DNA of 64,000 bases from JASLEW01 sp963732005 (lineage in GTDB: Bacteria; Acidobacteriota; Thermoanaerobaculia; Multivoradales; UBA5704). Made by a program: the position numbers and the translations under genes. The stretch spans positions 1,054,001-1,118,000 of the forward strand of contig CAVSXT010000005.1 in the NCBI GenBank assembly GCA_963732005.1. Reading direction: 5' to 3'. The notes below the pieces were generated by a model. It was given only the letters and a program-made list of their open reading frames with translations. It was not told where the DNA came from and did not search any database. This document shows, piece by piece, positions 49,499-61,756 of this stretch (positions within the stretch are counted from its first letter, which is position 1; every line of letters starts with the position of its first letter).

Positions 49499-50956
49499 AT
49501 GGAAACCGTGAGCCGCCGGCAGCTGGTCAAGACGGGAACTTTTTCGGCAGGCATCCTGCTGATCCTGGCGCTGCTCGCCATCGTCAACTATTTCGGCTGG
49601 AAGTACTACAAGCGCTTCGACTGGACCGGCAGCCGCATCTACTCCCTGTCGCCGAAGAGCCGCGACGTGCTGCGGCAGGTGCACCGCGACGTCGACGTGG
49701 TGATGCTGATGCCGCCGGACCAGAACGTCTACGAGCCCACCCGCGAATTGCTGCAGCGCTATGCCGCGGCCTCGCCGCGCCTGCACCTGCGGCTGGTCGA
49801 TCCCGACAAGAACGCCGCCCTGGCCGAGCAGCTCGCCCGCCGCTACGGCGTCACCACCGCCGGGGTGGTGTTCGCGTCCGGCAGCGACCGCCGGGTGGTG
49901 GACGCCACCGAGCTGGCGGATTTCGACTTCTCCGGCGTGCAGATGGGGCAGCAGCCGCAGATGACCGGCTACAAGGGCGAGCAGGCGTTCACCAGCGCCC
50001 TGCTGCAGCTCTCCGAGGGCCGCAAGCCGAAGATCCTGTTCACCACCGGCCACGGTGAGCATGGGCTGGACGACACCAGCCCGCGCGGCCTGTCCAGCGC
50101 GCGCGAGATCGTGGGCCGCGACAACTTCGAGATCGAGGAGTGGGCGTCGCTGGGCAAGCCGGCGGTGCCCGACAAGACCGACCTGGTGGTGATCGCCGGC
50201 CCCACCGGCGCCTTCCTGCCGCCCGAGCTGAACGCCCTGTCGACCTACCTGCGCGCCGGCGGCCGGCTGCTGATCCTGCTCGATCCGACGCTGCAGGGCA
50301 CCAGCCTGGTGGACACCGGGCTGGAGGCCTGGCTGGCCGGCTACGGCGTCAAGGCCGGGCGCGACATCGTCGTCGACCCCGCCAACCCGCTGCCGTTCTT
50401 CGGCTCCGAGACGCTGTTCGTCAAGGACTACGGCGAGCATCCGATCACCAAGGCCCTGCGTTCCGGCGGCCTGCCGGTGCTGGTGAGTTTGGCGCGCTCG
50501 ATGGGCAAGGGCACGCCGCCGGCGGGCGGCGGCGTCGAGGTGACCGAGCTGCTGCACACCTCGAGCCAGGGTTGGGGCGAGACCGACCTCGCCCACCTCG
50601 ATCAGGTCACCAAGGATGACAAGGACGTGCCCGGCCCGGTCTCGCTGGGGGTGGCGGTCGAGATCAAGGCCAGCCCGGGCGCGCGCCCGGCGCGGATGGT
50701 GGCCTTCGGCGACTCCGACTTCGCCGTCAACCAGCTGGTGCGGGCCAACGCCAACAACGCGATGCTGCTGGCCAACGCGCTCAACTGGCTGGTGGAGCGC
50801 GAGACGCTGCTGGGCATCCCGGCGCGCAAGACCGAGCAGGTGCGAGTGAGCCTGACCGCGGGCGAGCTGCGCACGGTCTGGGTGCTGGCGGTGCTGGTGC
50901 TGCCCGGCCTGGCGGTGGCCGCCGGCATCTACGTCCACATCCGCCGGAGGCGCTAG
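49499..50956 (+). CDS. GldG-like ABC transporter auxiliary protein
   Basis: A 485-residue protein with an N-terminal membrane anchor (GILLILALLAIVNYFGW, near residue 20) and a C-terminal one (VWVLAVLVLPGLAVAAGIYV). The large extracytoplasmic part between them includes YSLSPKSRDVLRQV, ILFTTGHGEHGL and ARMVAFGDSDFAVN, all features of the GldG/ABC-type uncharacterised system family. Four bases after the permease. Probably binds or gates the exporter from the periplasm. Confidence 0.87.
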   Translation: METVSRRQLVKTGTFSAGILLILALLAIVNYFGWKYYKRFDWTGSRIYSLSPKSRDVLRQVHRDVDVVMLMPPDQNVYEPTRELLQRYAAASPRLHLRLVDPDKNAALAEQLARRYGVTTAGVVFASGSDRRVVDATELADFDFSGVQMGQQPQMTGYKGEQAFTSALLQLSEGRKPKILFTTGHGEHGLDDTSPRGLSSAREIVGRDNFEIEEWASLGKPAVPDKTDLVVIAGPTGAFLPPELNALSTYLRAGGRLLILLDPTLQGTSLVDTGLEAWLAGYGVKAGRDIVVDPANPLPFFGSETLFVKDYGEHPITKALRSGGLPVLVSLARSMGKGTPPAGGGVEVTELLHTSSQGWGETDLAHLDQVTKDDKDVPGPVSLGVAVEIKASPGARPARMVAFGDSDFAVNQLVRANANNAMLLANALNWLVERETLLGIPARKTEQVRVSLTAGELRTVWVLAVLVLPGLAVAAGIYVHIRRRR

Positions 50957-50963
50957 GCGAACC

Positions 50964-52544
50964 GTGCGGCCGCGCACCCTGCTGGTGCTGTTGATCCTGG
51001 TGCTGGCGCTCGGCGCCTTCATCCGCTTCTACGAGCGGGACCTGCCGTCGAGCGACGAGCGCGCCCAGCGCGCCAAGAAGGTGCTCGACTTCAAGAAGGA
51101 CCAGGTGACCCGGGTGCGGCTGACGACGACCGGCGGCGGCGCTGCCGGCGCGGGCAGCGCTGGCAGTGCGGGCGGCGCTGGCGGCACCGTCGTGCTCGAG
51201 CGGCTGCCGGCGGCAAAGACGGCGAAACCCGCCGCGGCCAAGCTGCCTGACGCGCTCGCGGCGCCGGACGCCACGGAGATCGGCGAATGGCGCCTCGCAC
51301 GCCCGCTGGCGGGGGCCGCCGATGCCGCGGCGGTGGATCGCCTGCTCGACAGCCTGGCCAATCTCGAGAAGGCGCGCACCCTCGACCAGGTGGTGCCCGC
51401 CGAGGTGGGCCTCGACAAGCCGCGCGCGACGGTGGCGCTGACTCTCGCCGGCAAGCCCGGCGGCTCCGGCAAGCCTGAAGAGATCGTGCTCGACATCGGC
51501 GCCGCCGTGCCGACCGGCGGCCAGGCGATCGTGGGCATCGCCGGCCAGCCGCAGGCCTACGTGGTGAGCGACTCGCTGCTCAGCGACGTGCAGAAGCCGC
51601 CGAGCGACTGGCGCGACCGGCAGATGTTCCACGGCAACCGCGACGCCGTCGAGCGTCTGGCCTGGACGCTCGGTGGCGGGCCGCGGGTGGTGCTGGCCCG
51701 GCGCGGCGACCGCTTCTGGCTCGAGAGCCCGATCGCCGATCGCGCCGACCGCGACCAGGTGGAGAAGCTGCTCACCGACCTCTCCGGGCTGACGGCGGAG
51801 AGCTTTGCCGCGCCACCGCCGGCCATGCCCTCGCCGCCGCGGGCGGTGCTCGAGGCGGTCGTCGCCGGTCAGCCGCAGCCCTTCCGCGTCGAGCTGGGTG
51901 CCAGCCATCCGGCCCCGGCCCCGGCGGCCCCGGCCCAGCCCGGAGCGCCTCCCGAACCGGCCGGCAACCTGACCCTGGCGCGGGTCGGCGACGCGGTTTT
52001 CGAGACCCGCTCGCCGCTGCCCGAAACGCTCTCCCGGCCGCCCGCCGACTGGCGCTCGCCGCAGCTTTCGGGCCTCGAGGTGCACCAGGTGGATGCGGCG
52101 GTGGTGCGCGACGACCGGGGAGCGGTGTCGCTGACGCGCAGCGGCACCGACTGGAAGCGCGGCGCGACGGCGATCTCCTACATGCCGGTCTCCGACCTGC
52201 TGTTCGCGCTCACCGATGCCAAGGCCGATCGCCTGCTCACCGCGGCCGAGGCCGCCGCGAGCGGTATTGGGGGGGGAGTGGGAGGGGGAGCGGGCGCCGG
52301 CACTGGCAAGCCGGCAATCACCGTCGAGCTGCGGGGCGGTCTGGCCGGCAACGAGACGCTGACGCTCTATCCGCCGCTGGCCGGCGGCGGCGCCGCCGGC
52401 GCGGCGCACGGCGTGCCGGCGCGCGCCAGCGGGCGCGACACGGTGCTGCTGCTGCCCGAGTCGAAGCTCAAGGAGATCCAGGACCGGCTGGCGGCGGTGC
52501 GGGCCGCACCGCCGCTGGCGCCGGAAAAGCCCGCCAAGAGATAG
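50964..52544 (+). CDS. DUF4340-domain membrane-anchored protein
   Basis: A 526-residue protein with one N-terminal anchor (LLVLLILVLALGAFIRF) and repeated DUF4340-type beta segments (EWRLARPLAGAADAAAVDRLLDSLANL, FWLESPIADRADRDQVEKLLTDL). DUF4340 proteins commonly follow GldG-like genes, and here the gap is seven bases. Ala/Gly-rich inserts occur at about residues 53-75 and 430-445. Function unknown; presumably part of the same envelope complex. Confidence 0.85.
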   Translation: MRPRTLLVLLILVLALGAFIRFYERDLPSSDERAQRAKKVLDFKKDQVTRVRLTTTGGGAAGAGSAGSAGGAGGTVVLERLPAAKTAKPAAAKLPDALAAPDATEIGEWRLARPLAGAADAAAVDRLLDSLANLEKARTLDQVVPAEVGLDKPRATVALTLAGKPGGSGKPEEIVLDIGAAVPTGGQAIVGIAGQPQAYVVSDSLLSDVQKPPSDWRDRQMFHGNRDAVERLAWTLGGGPRVVLARRGDRFWLESPIADRADRDQVEKLLTDLSGLTAESFAAPPPAMPSPPRAVLEAVVAGQPQPFRVELGASHPAPAPAAPAQPGAPPEPAGNLTLARVGDAVFETRSPLPETLSRPPADWRSPQLSGLEVHQVDAAVVRDDRGAVSLTRSGTDWKRGATAISYMPVSDLLFALTDAKADRLLTAAEAAASGIGGGVGGGAGAGTGKPAITVELRGGLAGNETLTLYPPLAGGGAAGAAHGVPARASGRDTVLLLPESKLKEIQDRLAAVRAAPPLAPEKPAKR

Positions 52545-52552
52545 GCCCCGAC

Positions 52553-54028
52553 CTAGTTCGCCCGCTGTGCCAGCCGGCTGTGCTTCCGCCCGTAGCTGAA
52601 GTAGAGCACCAGGCCGATCACCAGCCAGATCCCCAGCCGTAGCCAGTTGGTCCAGCCCAAGCCGTAGATCATCGAGCTGCACACCAGGATGCCGAGGATG
52701 GAGACCACCGGCAGCGCCGGCGCGGTGAAGCCGCGCGGGATGTCGGGTCGCCGCCTGCGCATGATCCACACCCCGGCGCACACCAGGATGAACGCGAAGA
52801 GCGTGCCGATGCTGGTCATCTCGCCGACGATGTCCTCGGGTATGAAAGCGGCGAACAGGGAGGTGAAGAAGAAGAACAGCCAGTTCGACTTGTGGGGCGT
52901 CTTGTACCGCGGATGGACCTCCGAGAACACCCTGGGGACCAACCCGTCGCAGCTCATCGAGTAGAAGACGCGCGACTGTCCAAGCAGCATGACCAGGATG
53001 ACCGACGAGAATCCGGCGAGAATGGCGATGGTGACGAAGTTGGAGAGCCAGGCGAAGCCGGGCATGTACTTGGTGATGGCGTAGGCCACCGAGGCCTCGC
53101 GGCCGGCGAAACGGAAGTCCTGGACCGTGGCGATGCCACTCAGGACGTAGGAGAAGAGGACGTAGAGGATGGTACAGACGGCCAGCGAACCCAGGATCCC
53201 GATCGGCATGTCCCGCTTCGGGTTCTTGGCCTCCTGCGCAGCGGTCGACACGGCGTCGAAGCCGATGAAGGCGAAGAAGACGACGCCGGCGGCGCCGAGG
53301 ATTCCCAGGATGCCGCCGTAGTGGTGCACGATTCCCTGCGGCGTCGTGTAGGTGGTGGGAGTGGGAATGAACGGAGTGTGGTTGACGGGATTGATGAATC
53401 GCCAGCCGATGACGATGACCATGAGGACAATGGCCACCTTGGTGACGACGATCAGACCGTTGACGAAGGCGGACTCCCGCGTACCGCGGACGAGCAGGGC
53501 GGAGAGGATCAGCAGGATACCCACCGCCGGAAGATTGGCGATCCCGTGCTCGAGGGACGTCGTCGAGTGCTCGAGCGGCGAATGGCACCACGAATAGGGA
53601 ATGTGCAGCCCGACGAGGCCGAGCACGCGATTGAAGTACTCGCTCCAGGCGATAGCCACGGTGGCGGCGCCGACGGCATACTCGAGGACCAGGTCCCAAC
53701 CGATGATCCAGGCCATCAGCTCGCCCATGGTGGCGTAGGAGTAGGTGTAGGCGCTGCCGGCGATGGGGATCATCGACGCGAACTCGGCGTAGCAGAGCCC
53801 GGCGAAGGCGCATCCGACCCCGGCGACGATGAAGGCGATCACCACCGACGGACCGGCGCGGTCGGCGATGGCGGCCGCGGTCCGCACGAACAGGCCGGCG
53901 CCGATGATGCCGCCGATACCCAGCGCGACGAGAGCCCAGGGACCGAGCGTCCGCTTCAGCGATCCCTCGCCGGTCTGCGCTCCTTCGGCCAGCAACTGAT
54001 CGATCGGCTTGGTTCGCGTCAAGTACAT
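52553..54028 (-). CDS. APC-family amino acid permease
   Basis: A 491-residue inner-membrane protein with about twelve hydrophobic segments. The APC start motif GIGGIIGAGLFVRTA is clear, as are FFAFIGFDAVSTAAQEAKNPKRDMPIG and LVPRVFSEVHPRYKTP. This resembles cationic amino acid transporters (YfnA/CAT type). Substrate cannot be read from sequence. Convergent with the DUF4340 gene with an eight-base gap. Confidence 0.92.
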   Translation of the reverse strand: MYLTRTKPIDQLLAEGAQTGEGSLKRTLGPWALVALGIGGIIGAGLFVRTAAAIADRAGPSVVIAFIVAGVGCAFAGLCYAEFASMIPIAGSAYTYSYATMGELMAWIIGWDLVLEYAVGAATVAIAWSEYFNRVLGLVGLHIPYSWCHSPLEHSTTSLEHGIANLPAVGILLILSALLVRGTRESAFVNGLIVVTKVAIVLMVIVIGWRFINPVNHTPFIPTPTTYTTPQGIVHHYGGILGILGAAGVVFFAFIGFDAVSTAAQEAKNPKRDMPIGILGSLAVCTILYVLFSYVLSGIATVQDFRFAGREASVAYAITKYMPGFAWLSNFVTIAILAGFSSVILVMLLGQSRVFYSMSCDGLVPRVFSEVHPRYKTPHKSNWLFFFFTSLFAAFIPEDIVGEMTSIGTLFAFILVCAGVWIMRRRRPDIPRGFTAPALPVVSILGILVCSSMIYGLGWTNWLRLGIWLVIGLVLYFSYGRKHSRLAQRAN

Positions 54029-54152
54029 CCGTTACCTCCCTGCGGGGTCACGAGTGATCGACCGCCGCCAGAGTTCGTGCTCAGCATCCGTTTGGGGGCA
54101 TCCTACAGGCACAAGGCGCTCGTGTCACGATACGGCGCCGCGAGGCCGCGGC

Positions 54153-55872
54153 TCAGGCGATCGAGGTGTCACGATACTCGCCGAAGACCGTGCGCAGGGT
54201 GTCGGCGATCTCGCCCAGCGTGCATTCGGCGCGCACCGCATCGAGGATGGCCGGCATGACGTTGCGCCCCGCGGCAGCCGCGGCCCCCAGCGCCTCCAGG
54301 GCCGCTGCGGCGCTGGCGGCGTCGCGCCGCTCGCGCAGGGCGCGCAGCCGCTCCACCTGCGCCCGCTCCGCCTCCGGGTCGATGGTCAGCGCCACGGTCG
54401 GCGCCTCGGCTTCGCCGGCGGCGGCGGCAAAGGCGTTGACCCCCACCACCTTCTCGCTCCCTTCCTCGACGGCGAGCTGGTAATGGTAGGCGGCGTCGGC
54501 GATCTCCCGCTGCTGGAAACCGGCCTCGAGCGCGGCGAGCGCGCCGCCCATCTCGTCGATGCGGCGGATGTAGTCGCGGGCTCGGGAGACGATCTCGTCG
54601 GTCCACGCCTCGATCACGTAGCTGCCGCCGAGCGGGTCGGCGACGCCGGCGATGCCGCTCTCGTGCGCGATCACCTGCTGCGTGCGCAGCGCCAGCCGCG
54701 CGGCCTCCTCGGTGGGCAGGCCGAGTGCCTCGTCGAGGGCGTTGGTGTGCAGCGACTGGGTACCGCCGCAGACCGCCGCGAAGGCCTGCAGGGCCACCCG
54801 CACCACGTTGTTCGCGGGTTGCTGCGCGGTCAACGTCGAGCCGGCGGTCTGGGTGTGGAAGCGCAGCCAGAGGGAGGCGCTCGTCGCGCGGCGCGAAGCG
54901 CTCCCGGAGCAGCTCGGACCACAACCGGCGGGCGGCCCGGAACTTCGCCACCTCCTCGAGGAAGTTGTTGTGGGCATTGAAGAAAAACGACAGCCGCGGG
55001 GCGAAGTCGTCGATCGCCAGGCCATGCGCCAGGGCGGCCTCGACGTAGGCCAGACCGTGCGCGAGAGTGAAGGCGACCTCCTGCACCGCGGTCGAGCCGG
55101 CCTCGCGCATGTGATAGCCGGAGATCGAGATGGGGTTCCAGCGCGGCACCCGCTCGGCGCAGAAGGCGATGACGTCGGTGACCAGCCTGAGCGAGTGGCG
55201 CGGTGGGTAGATGTAGGTGCCGCGGGCGGCGTACTCCTTCAGGATGTCGTTCTGGACCGTGCCCCCGACCTTCTCCCAGGCGATGCCCTGCTCCTCGGCG
55301 ACCACCAGATAGAGCGCCAGCAGGATGGCGGCGGTCGAGTTGATGGTCATCGAGGTGGTGACCCGGTCCAGAGGGATGCCCTCGAACAGCCGCCGCATGT
55401 CCTCGATGGAGTCGATCGCCACCCCCACCCGCCCGACCTCGCCACGGGCGAGCGCATGGTCGGAGTCGTAGCCGATCTGGGTCGGCAGGTCGAAGGCCAC
55501 CGACAGGCCGGTGGTGCCTTGCGCCAGCAGGTAACGGTAGCGCCGGTTGGACTCTTCGGCGCTGGCGTAACCCGCGTACTGGCGCATGGTCCAGTGGCGC
55601 CGCCGGTACATGTCCGGGTAGATGCCGCGGGTGAACGGCTGCTGGCCCGGGTCGCCGATCTGGCGCCCGTAATCGATGCCCGCCAGGTCGGCCGGCCGGT
55701 AGGCGGCGGCGACGGGGATGCCGGAGGAGGTCTCGCGCGCGCCGCCGGCGGCGCGCGCCGGCGAAGGGGAGGCGGCGGGAGAAGGCGCCGGCGCCCGCCG
55801 GCGGCGGCGTGCCGCGGGCTCGAGGGTGGCGGCCGGGCGGTCGCGGCGATCGTCGTCGTCGTCGTTGGCCAT
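54153..55872 (-). CDS. methylmalonyl-CoA mutase large subunit, catalytic domain (single-base frameshift)
   Basis: Isomerises (R)-methylmalonyl-CoA and succinyl-CoA using adenosylcobalamin. From ATG 55872 the first 330 residues include TMRQYAGYASAEESN and QNDILKEYAARGTYIYPP, where Y and R match the acyl-carboxylate-binding residues of methylmalonyl-CoA mutase rather than isobutyryl-CoA mutase. Near 54882 the frame changes: removing one base joins APRD to SASLWLRFHTQTAGSTLTAQQ and the normal C-terminus, giving 572 residues. There is no B12-binding domain, so that would be a separate subunit encoded elsewhere. The N-terminal 60 residues are a low-complexity tail (DDDDDRR, AAGGARE). Confidence 0.85.
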
Positions 55873-55957
55873 GCGAGGATTATAGGCGCCGGTGGCATGC
55901 CGCCGGGCGGTGGAACACTTTGCAGCAGAAGCACCACCTCTGGGCGGCGAGGGGGTA

Positions 55958-55981
55958 CCAACCACAATATCTAGTGGTTGG
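55958..55981 (+). promoter_or_regulatory. NrdR box upstream of nrdJ
   Basis: A perfect inverted repeat: CCAACCAC, eight bases (AATATCTA), GTGGTTGG. The central 16 bases (55962-55977, CCACAATATCTAGTGG) fit the NrdR box acaCwAtATaTwGtgt at all strongly conserved positions. A weak second box may lie 31 bases upstream (55931-55946), the usual helical phasing. NrdR itself is encoded at 18780-19256. Confidence 0.85.
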
Positions 55982-55985
55982 CGCC

Positions 55986-56014
55986 TTGACAGGCCGGCGA
56001 GCCTGGGGTACGAT
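55986..56014 (+). promoter_or_regulatory. nrdJ promoter
   Basis: TTGACA (perfect -35) at 55986-55991 and TACGAT at 56009-56014 with a 17-base spacer. It starts eight bases after the NrdR box core, so bound NrdR would abut RNA polymerase. Start point near 56021; GAGGAGAG precedes the ATG at 56086. Confidence 0.78.
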
Positions 56015-56085
56015 GCCCTTTGCGTCAGCTCGCCGTCGCCAGGTCGGTGCGTAGCAAACTTCGATTCCCTTCGAGGAGAGACAGC

Positions 56086-59115
<3,030 letters not shown>

Positions 59116-59147
59116 TTCGAGGCCATCGGGAGGAGACCTGGAAGGCA

Positions 59148-59202
59148 CCTCCCGCCGGAGGACACCGGGGGACACCGGGCGACCGGACGACCCCGCGGGA
59201 GG
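59148..59202 (+). terminator. inverted repeat between nrdJ and the TlpA-like gene
   Basis: CCTCCCGC at 59148-59155 and GCGGGAGG at 59195-59202 are exact reverse complements, 39 bases apart, with two GGACACCGGG copies in the loop. The long loop and lack of a T-run make this a weak terminator candidate; a processing or pause structure is equally possible. Confidence 0.3.
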
Positions 59203-59242
59203 CATGACTCCGGCTACGCGGATGGCTTATGCTTGGCGCACC

Positions 59243-59767
59243 ATGACTGCGAGAGCTCCGCGACGCTCGTCCCTCTGCTGGCTGTGTCCGGCGGTGGCCA
59301 TCTTCCTGGCCGGCTGGTCGGCCTCGGCCTGCGGCGGCCCAACCGCCGGCACCGCGCACGATCCCAAGCTGGCGTTCCGGCTGAAGACGACCGACGGGCG
59401 AACGCTCGGTCCGCTCGACTACCCGGGCAAGGTGGTGGTGGTGGACTTCTGGGCGACCTGGTGCGCTCCCTGCCGCATCCAGGCGCAGATCCTCGAGCCG
59501 GTATCCCGTGATTTGCAGGGGCACGGAGTGCAGTTCCTGGCGGCCGACATGGGCGAGCCCGAGGACACCGTACGCGGCTTCCTCAAGGAGAACCCGTTCC
59601 CCTATCCGGTGCTGCTCGACAGCGACGGCAAGATCTCCGACGACCTCGGCATCACGGCGCTGCCGACCCTGCTGGTGATCGACAAGCGCGGCGGCCTGCG
59701 CTATCTGCAGCCCGGCCTCACCGACGGGGATACGGTCAAGAAGATCATCCGGGAAGCCGGTAGCTAG
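59243..59767 (+). CDS. TlpA/ResA-like thioredoxin-fold protein, exported
   Basis: Thiol-disulfide oxidoreductase outside the cytoplasm. The 174-residue product has an N-terminal hydrophobic segment ending SASACGG, possibly a lipoprotein signal, then a thioredoxin fold with WCAPC and the cis-Pro region ITALPTLLVID. Substrate unknown (cytochrome c maturation or general disulfide reduction). The ATG at 59243 is the last of three in-frame candidates and gives the best signal peptide. Confidence 0.85.
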   Translation: MTARAPRRSSLCWLCPAVAIFLAGWSASACGGPTAGTAHDPKLAFRLKTTDGRTLGPLDYPGKVVVVDFWATWCAPCRIQAQILEPVSRDLQGHGVQFLAADMGEPEDTVRGFLKENPFPYPVLLDSDGKISDDLGITALPTLLVIDKRGGLRYLQPGLTDGDTVKKIIREAGS

Positions 59768-59839
59768 AGCGAACCTGGAGCGAACCGCCAACCCAGGCGG
59801 GGCGCGGGGATGCAGGAAACAATCCTATAGATCGAGCGG

Positions 59840-59882
59840 GCGCATCGCCGGACCGGCCGGATGGGCCGGCGCGGCGATGCGC
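59840..59882. terminator. bidirectional hairpin between convergent genes
   Basis: GCGCATCGCCG (59840-59850) pairs perfectly with CGGCGATGCGC (59872-59882), and the loop contains a further CCGGCC/GGCCGG pairing. It lies between the stops of the TlpA-like and OmpA-like genes, which face each other. No long T-run on either strand, so it could be a Rho-assisted terminator or 3' end stabiliser. Confidence 0.65.
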
Positions 59883-59897
59883 TTCTCGGCCGCCTGC

Positions 59898-60548
59898 TTA
59901 CTGCAGGACGACCAGCGCCACCCGCCGATTCTGAGCGCGCCCCTTGCGCGTCTTGTTGTCGGCGACCGGAGCGTCCTTGCCGTAAGAGATGACGTTCATG
60001 CGGTGCAGCGGAAAGCCCTGCTTCTCGTTGAGGTAGAGCCGCACCGCCGAAGCCCGGGATTCGCCCAGCTCCTGGTTGTACTTGGCCGAGCCGACGTTGT
60101 CGGTATGGCCCTGCACCTCGACGTAGACCGACTTGTTCTCGGTCTTGAGCTTCTGCGCGAAGTCGTCGAGCGCCGCCTTGGCCTCGGGCGAGAGCTGGCT
60201 CTTGTTGAAGCCGAACTTCACCTTGTCGTCGGTCAGCACCGTCTCGTAAAGGAACTTGCCCTCGGCCAGCTTGCCGGCATCCTGGGCGCGCTGCAGCGCC
60301 TCCTGCGCGGTCTTCGAGATCTCGCCCACCTTCTGGTCGGTGGCGGCGATGTGCTGGTCGTTGGCCGCGATGCGCTGGTCGTGATCGTTGAGCTTGGTCT
60401 GCGCCTGCTCGACCTGACCCTGCACCTGGTCGACGCGGGTGTTCACGGTCCCGGTCTCTTCCTTGACGTACTTCTTCGTGGCGCACCCGGTGACGGCGAT
60501 GGCCAGCAACGCCGCGGCGACGACGACAGTCAATGATTTGAACCGCAT
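59898..60548 (-). CDS. OmpA/Pal-family outer membrane lipoprotein
   Basis: Peptidoglycan-binding lipoprotein of 216 residues. The signal ends AIAVTGC, a lipobox, so the mature protein starts at that Cys. A coiled-coil spacer (VNTRVDQVQGQVEQAQTKLNDHDQ) follows, then an OmpA C-terminal domain with VEVQGHTDNVGSAKYNQELGESRASAV and the peptidoglycan-binding Arg in GRAQNRRV. Probably links the outer membrane to the wall. Convergent with the TlpA-like gene. Confidence 0.92.
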   Translation of the reverse strand: MRFKSLTVVVAAALLAIAVTGCATKKYVKEETGTVNTRVDQVQGQVEQAQTKLNDHDQRIAANDQHIAATDQKVGEISKTAQEALQRAQDAGKLAEGKFLYETVLTDDKVKFGFNKSQLSPEAKAALDDFAQKLKTENKSVYVEVQGHTDNVGSAKYNQELGESRASAVRLYLNEKQGFPLHRMNVISYGKDAPVADNKTRKGRAQNRRVALVVLQ

Positions 60549-60630
60549 CGGTGATACCTCCTTGAGCTAAGGGAGAGGTCCCTCTGCGCCCCCGAAGCGG
60601 CCGGCGGGCTGGTGCGGCCTCCCCTCTGGT

Positions 60631-61686
60631 TCAACCGCCGGCTGGCGGCGGTCCCTTGTAACCGCGGCGAAAAACCACGGTGGTGCGATCTCCCAGACCC
60701 TTCGCCGTCACCTCGACCCGCAGATGGCGGTAGCTGCGCTCGCCCTCGCGGGTCGAGAAGCCCAGCACGTACTGGTGCCTGAGGTCCTCGCCGATGGCCT
60801 TGAGCGCCTTGGGGAGGTCCGCGGACCGGGAGATCGGATAGTAGCGGCCGCCGGTGGCCCCGGCCAGCAGGTTGAGGACGTCAGCGTAACGGTACACTTT
60901 CTTGCCCTCGGCCGTCAGCTCGTAGGGGTTGCCGCTGCCGAGCCCGAGGACGTAGACCGGCACCTGCGCCGTGCGCACGATCTCGCGTGCCTGCTCGGGC
61001 GAAAGGGCGCTGGCGTTGTCGACGCCGTCGGTGACCAATACGGCGAACCGCCGGCTGTTGCGCCCCTCGGCGGAGATCTCGGGGATCCAGGCGACGGCGT
61101 CGTGGAGCGCGGTGGTGCCCCAGCCCTGCCAGCGCGAGACCGCGTCCAGGATGGCCTCGCGATCGGCGGTGAAGGGGACCTCCACCTCGCCGCGGCCGCT
61201 GGCGAAGGTGGCGAGCGCGAACTCGTCTCCCGGCAGCGCCTGGGTGACAAAGTGGCGCACGACCTCCTGGCTCAGGCCGATCTTGTCGCCGGTGCCCATG
61301 CTGCCCGAGAGATCCTGCAGGAAGACCAGGCTGGTGGGCGCCTCGGAGTTCTTGTCGAAGCTCTCGATGCGCACCGGCCGGCCGTCGACCGAAAGCCGGA
61401 AGTCCTTGGCTTCTAGATGGTTGGCATAGCCGGACCGGGTGCGGACCATGACCGGCACCAGCACGTCGTTGACCGCCACCTCGTCTTGGAACCGGGCCGT
61501 GTCGCCGGCCGGTCCGGCCAGCGCGGCCGGTCCGGAAGCGGTGGGCGCGGGGGCCGGGGGGGAGACGGCGGCGGTGGGGGGCGGAGCGGGGCGGGAAGCC
61601 CCAGGCGTCGCTGCGGTGGCCGCTCCGGCGTCGCCAGCCGCCAGCAGTAGCAAAGGAAATGCTAGATCCAAAAGACTCATGGCCAT
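60631..61686 (-). CDS. secreted VWFA-domain protein (Acidobacteria type)
   Basis: A 351-residue protein with a signal-like N-terminus (LLDLAFPLLLLAAGDAGA), a Pro/Ala linker, and a von Willebrand A domain with the MIDAS motif FLQDLSGSM. It ends VEVTAKGLGDRTTVVFRRGYKG. The segment EVAVNDVLVPVMVRTRSGYANHLEAKDF is typical of the VWFA-related proteins abundant in Acidobacteria. Likely a surface or periplasmic metal-dependent binding protein. Divergent from the zinc ribbon gene, sharing a 70-base intergenic region. Confidence 0.88.
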   Translation of the reverse strand: MAMSLLDLAFPLLLLAAGDAGAATAATPGASRPAPPPTAAVSPPAPAPTASGPAALAGPAGDTARFQDEVAVNDVLVPVMVRTRSGYANHLEAKDFRLSVDGRPVRIESFDKNSEAPTSLVFLQDLSGSMGTGDKIGLSQEVVRHFVTQALPGDEFALATFASGRGEVEVPFTADREAILDAVSRWQGWGTTALHDAVAWIPEISAEGRNSRRFAVLVTDGVDNASALSPEQAREIVRTAQVPVYVLGLGSGNPYELTAEGKKVYRYADVLNLLAGATGGRYYPISRSADLPKALKAIGEDLRHQYVLGFSTREGERSYRHLRVEVTAKGLGDRTTVVFRRGYKGPPPAGG

Positions 61687-61756
61687 TTACGAATGTGCAA
61701 GCGGCAGGCCAACCGGTGCCAAATTGAGAGATGATGGCGGCAGCCGAGGAGGCATC

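Noticed and set aside
55873..56085. Cobalamin riboswitch upstream of the B12-dependent nrdJ
   Set aside because: The B12 box (GCCACTG-like) and the long structured leader are missing; the region is filled by an NrdR box and promoter.
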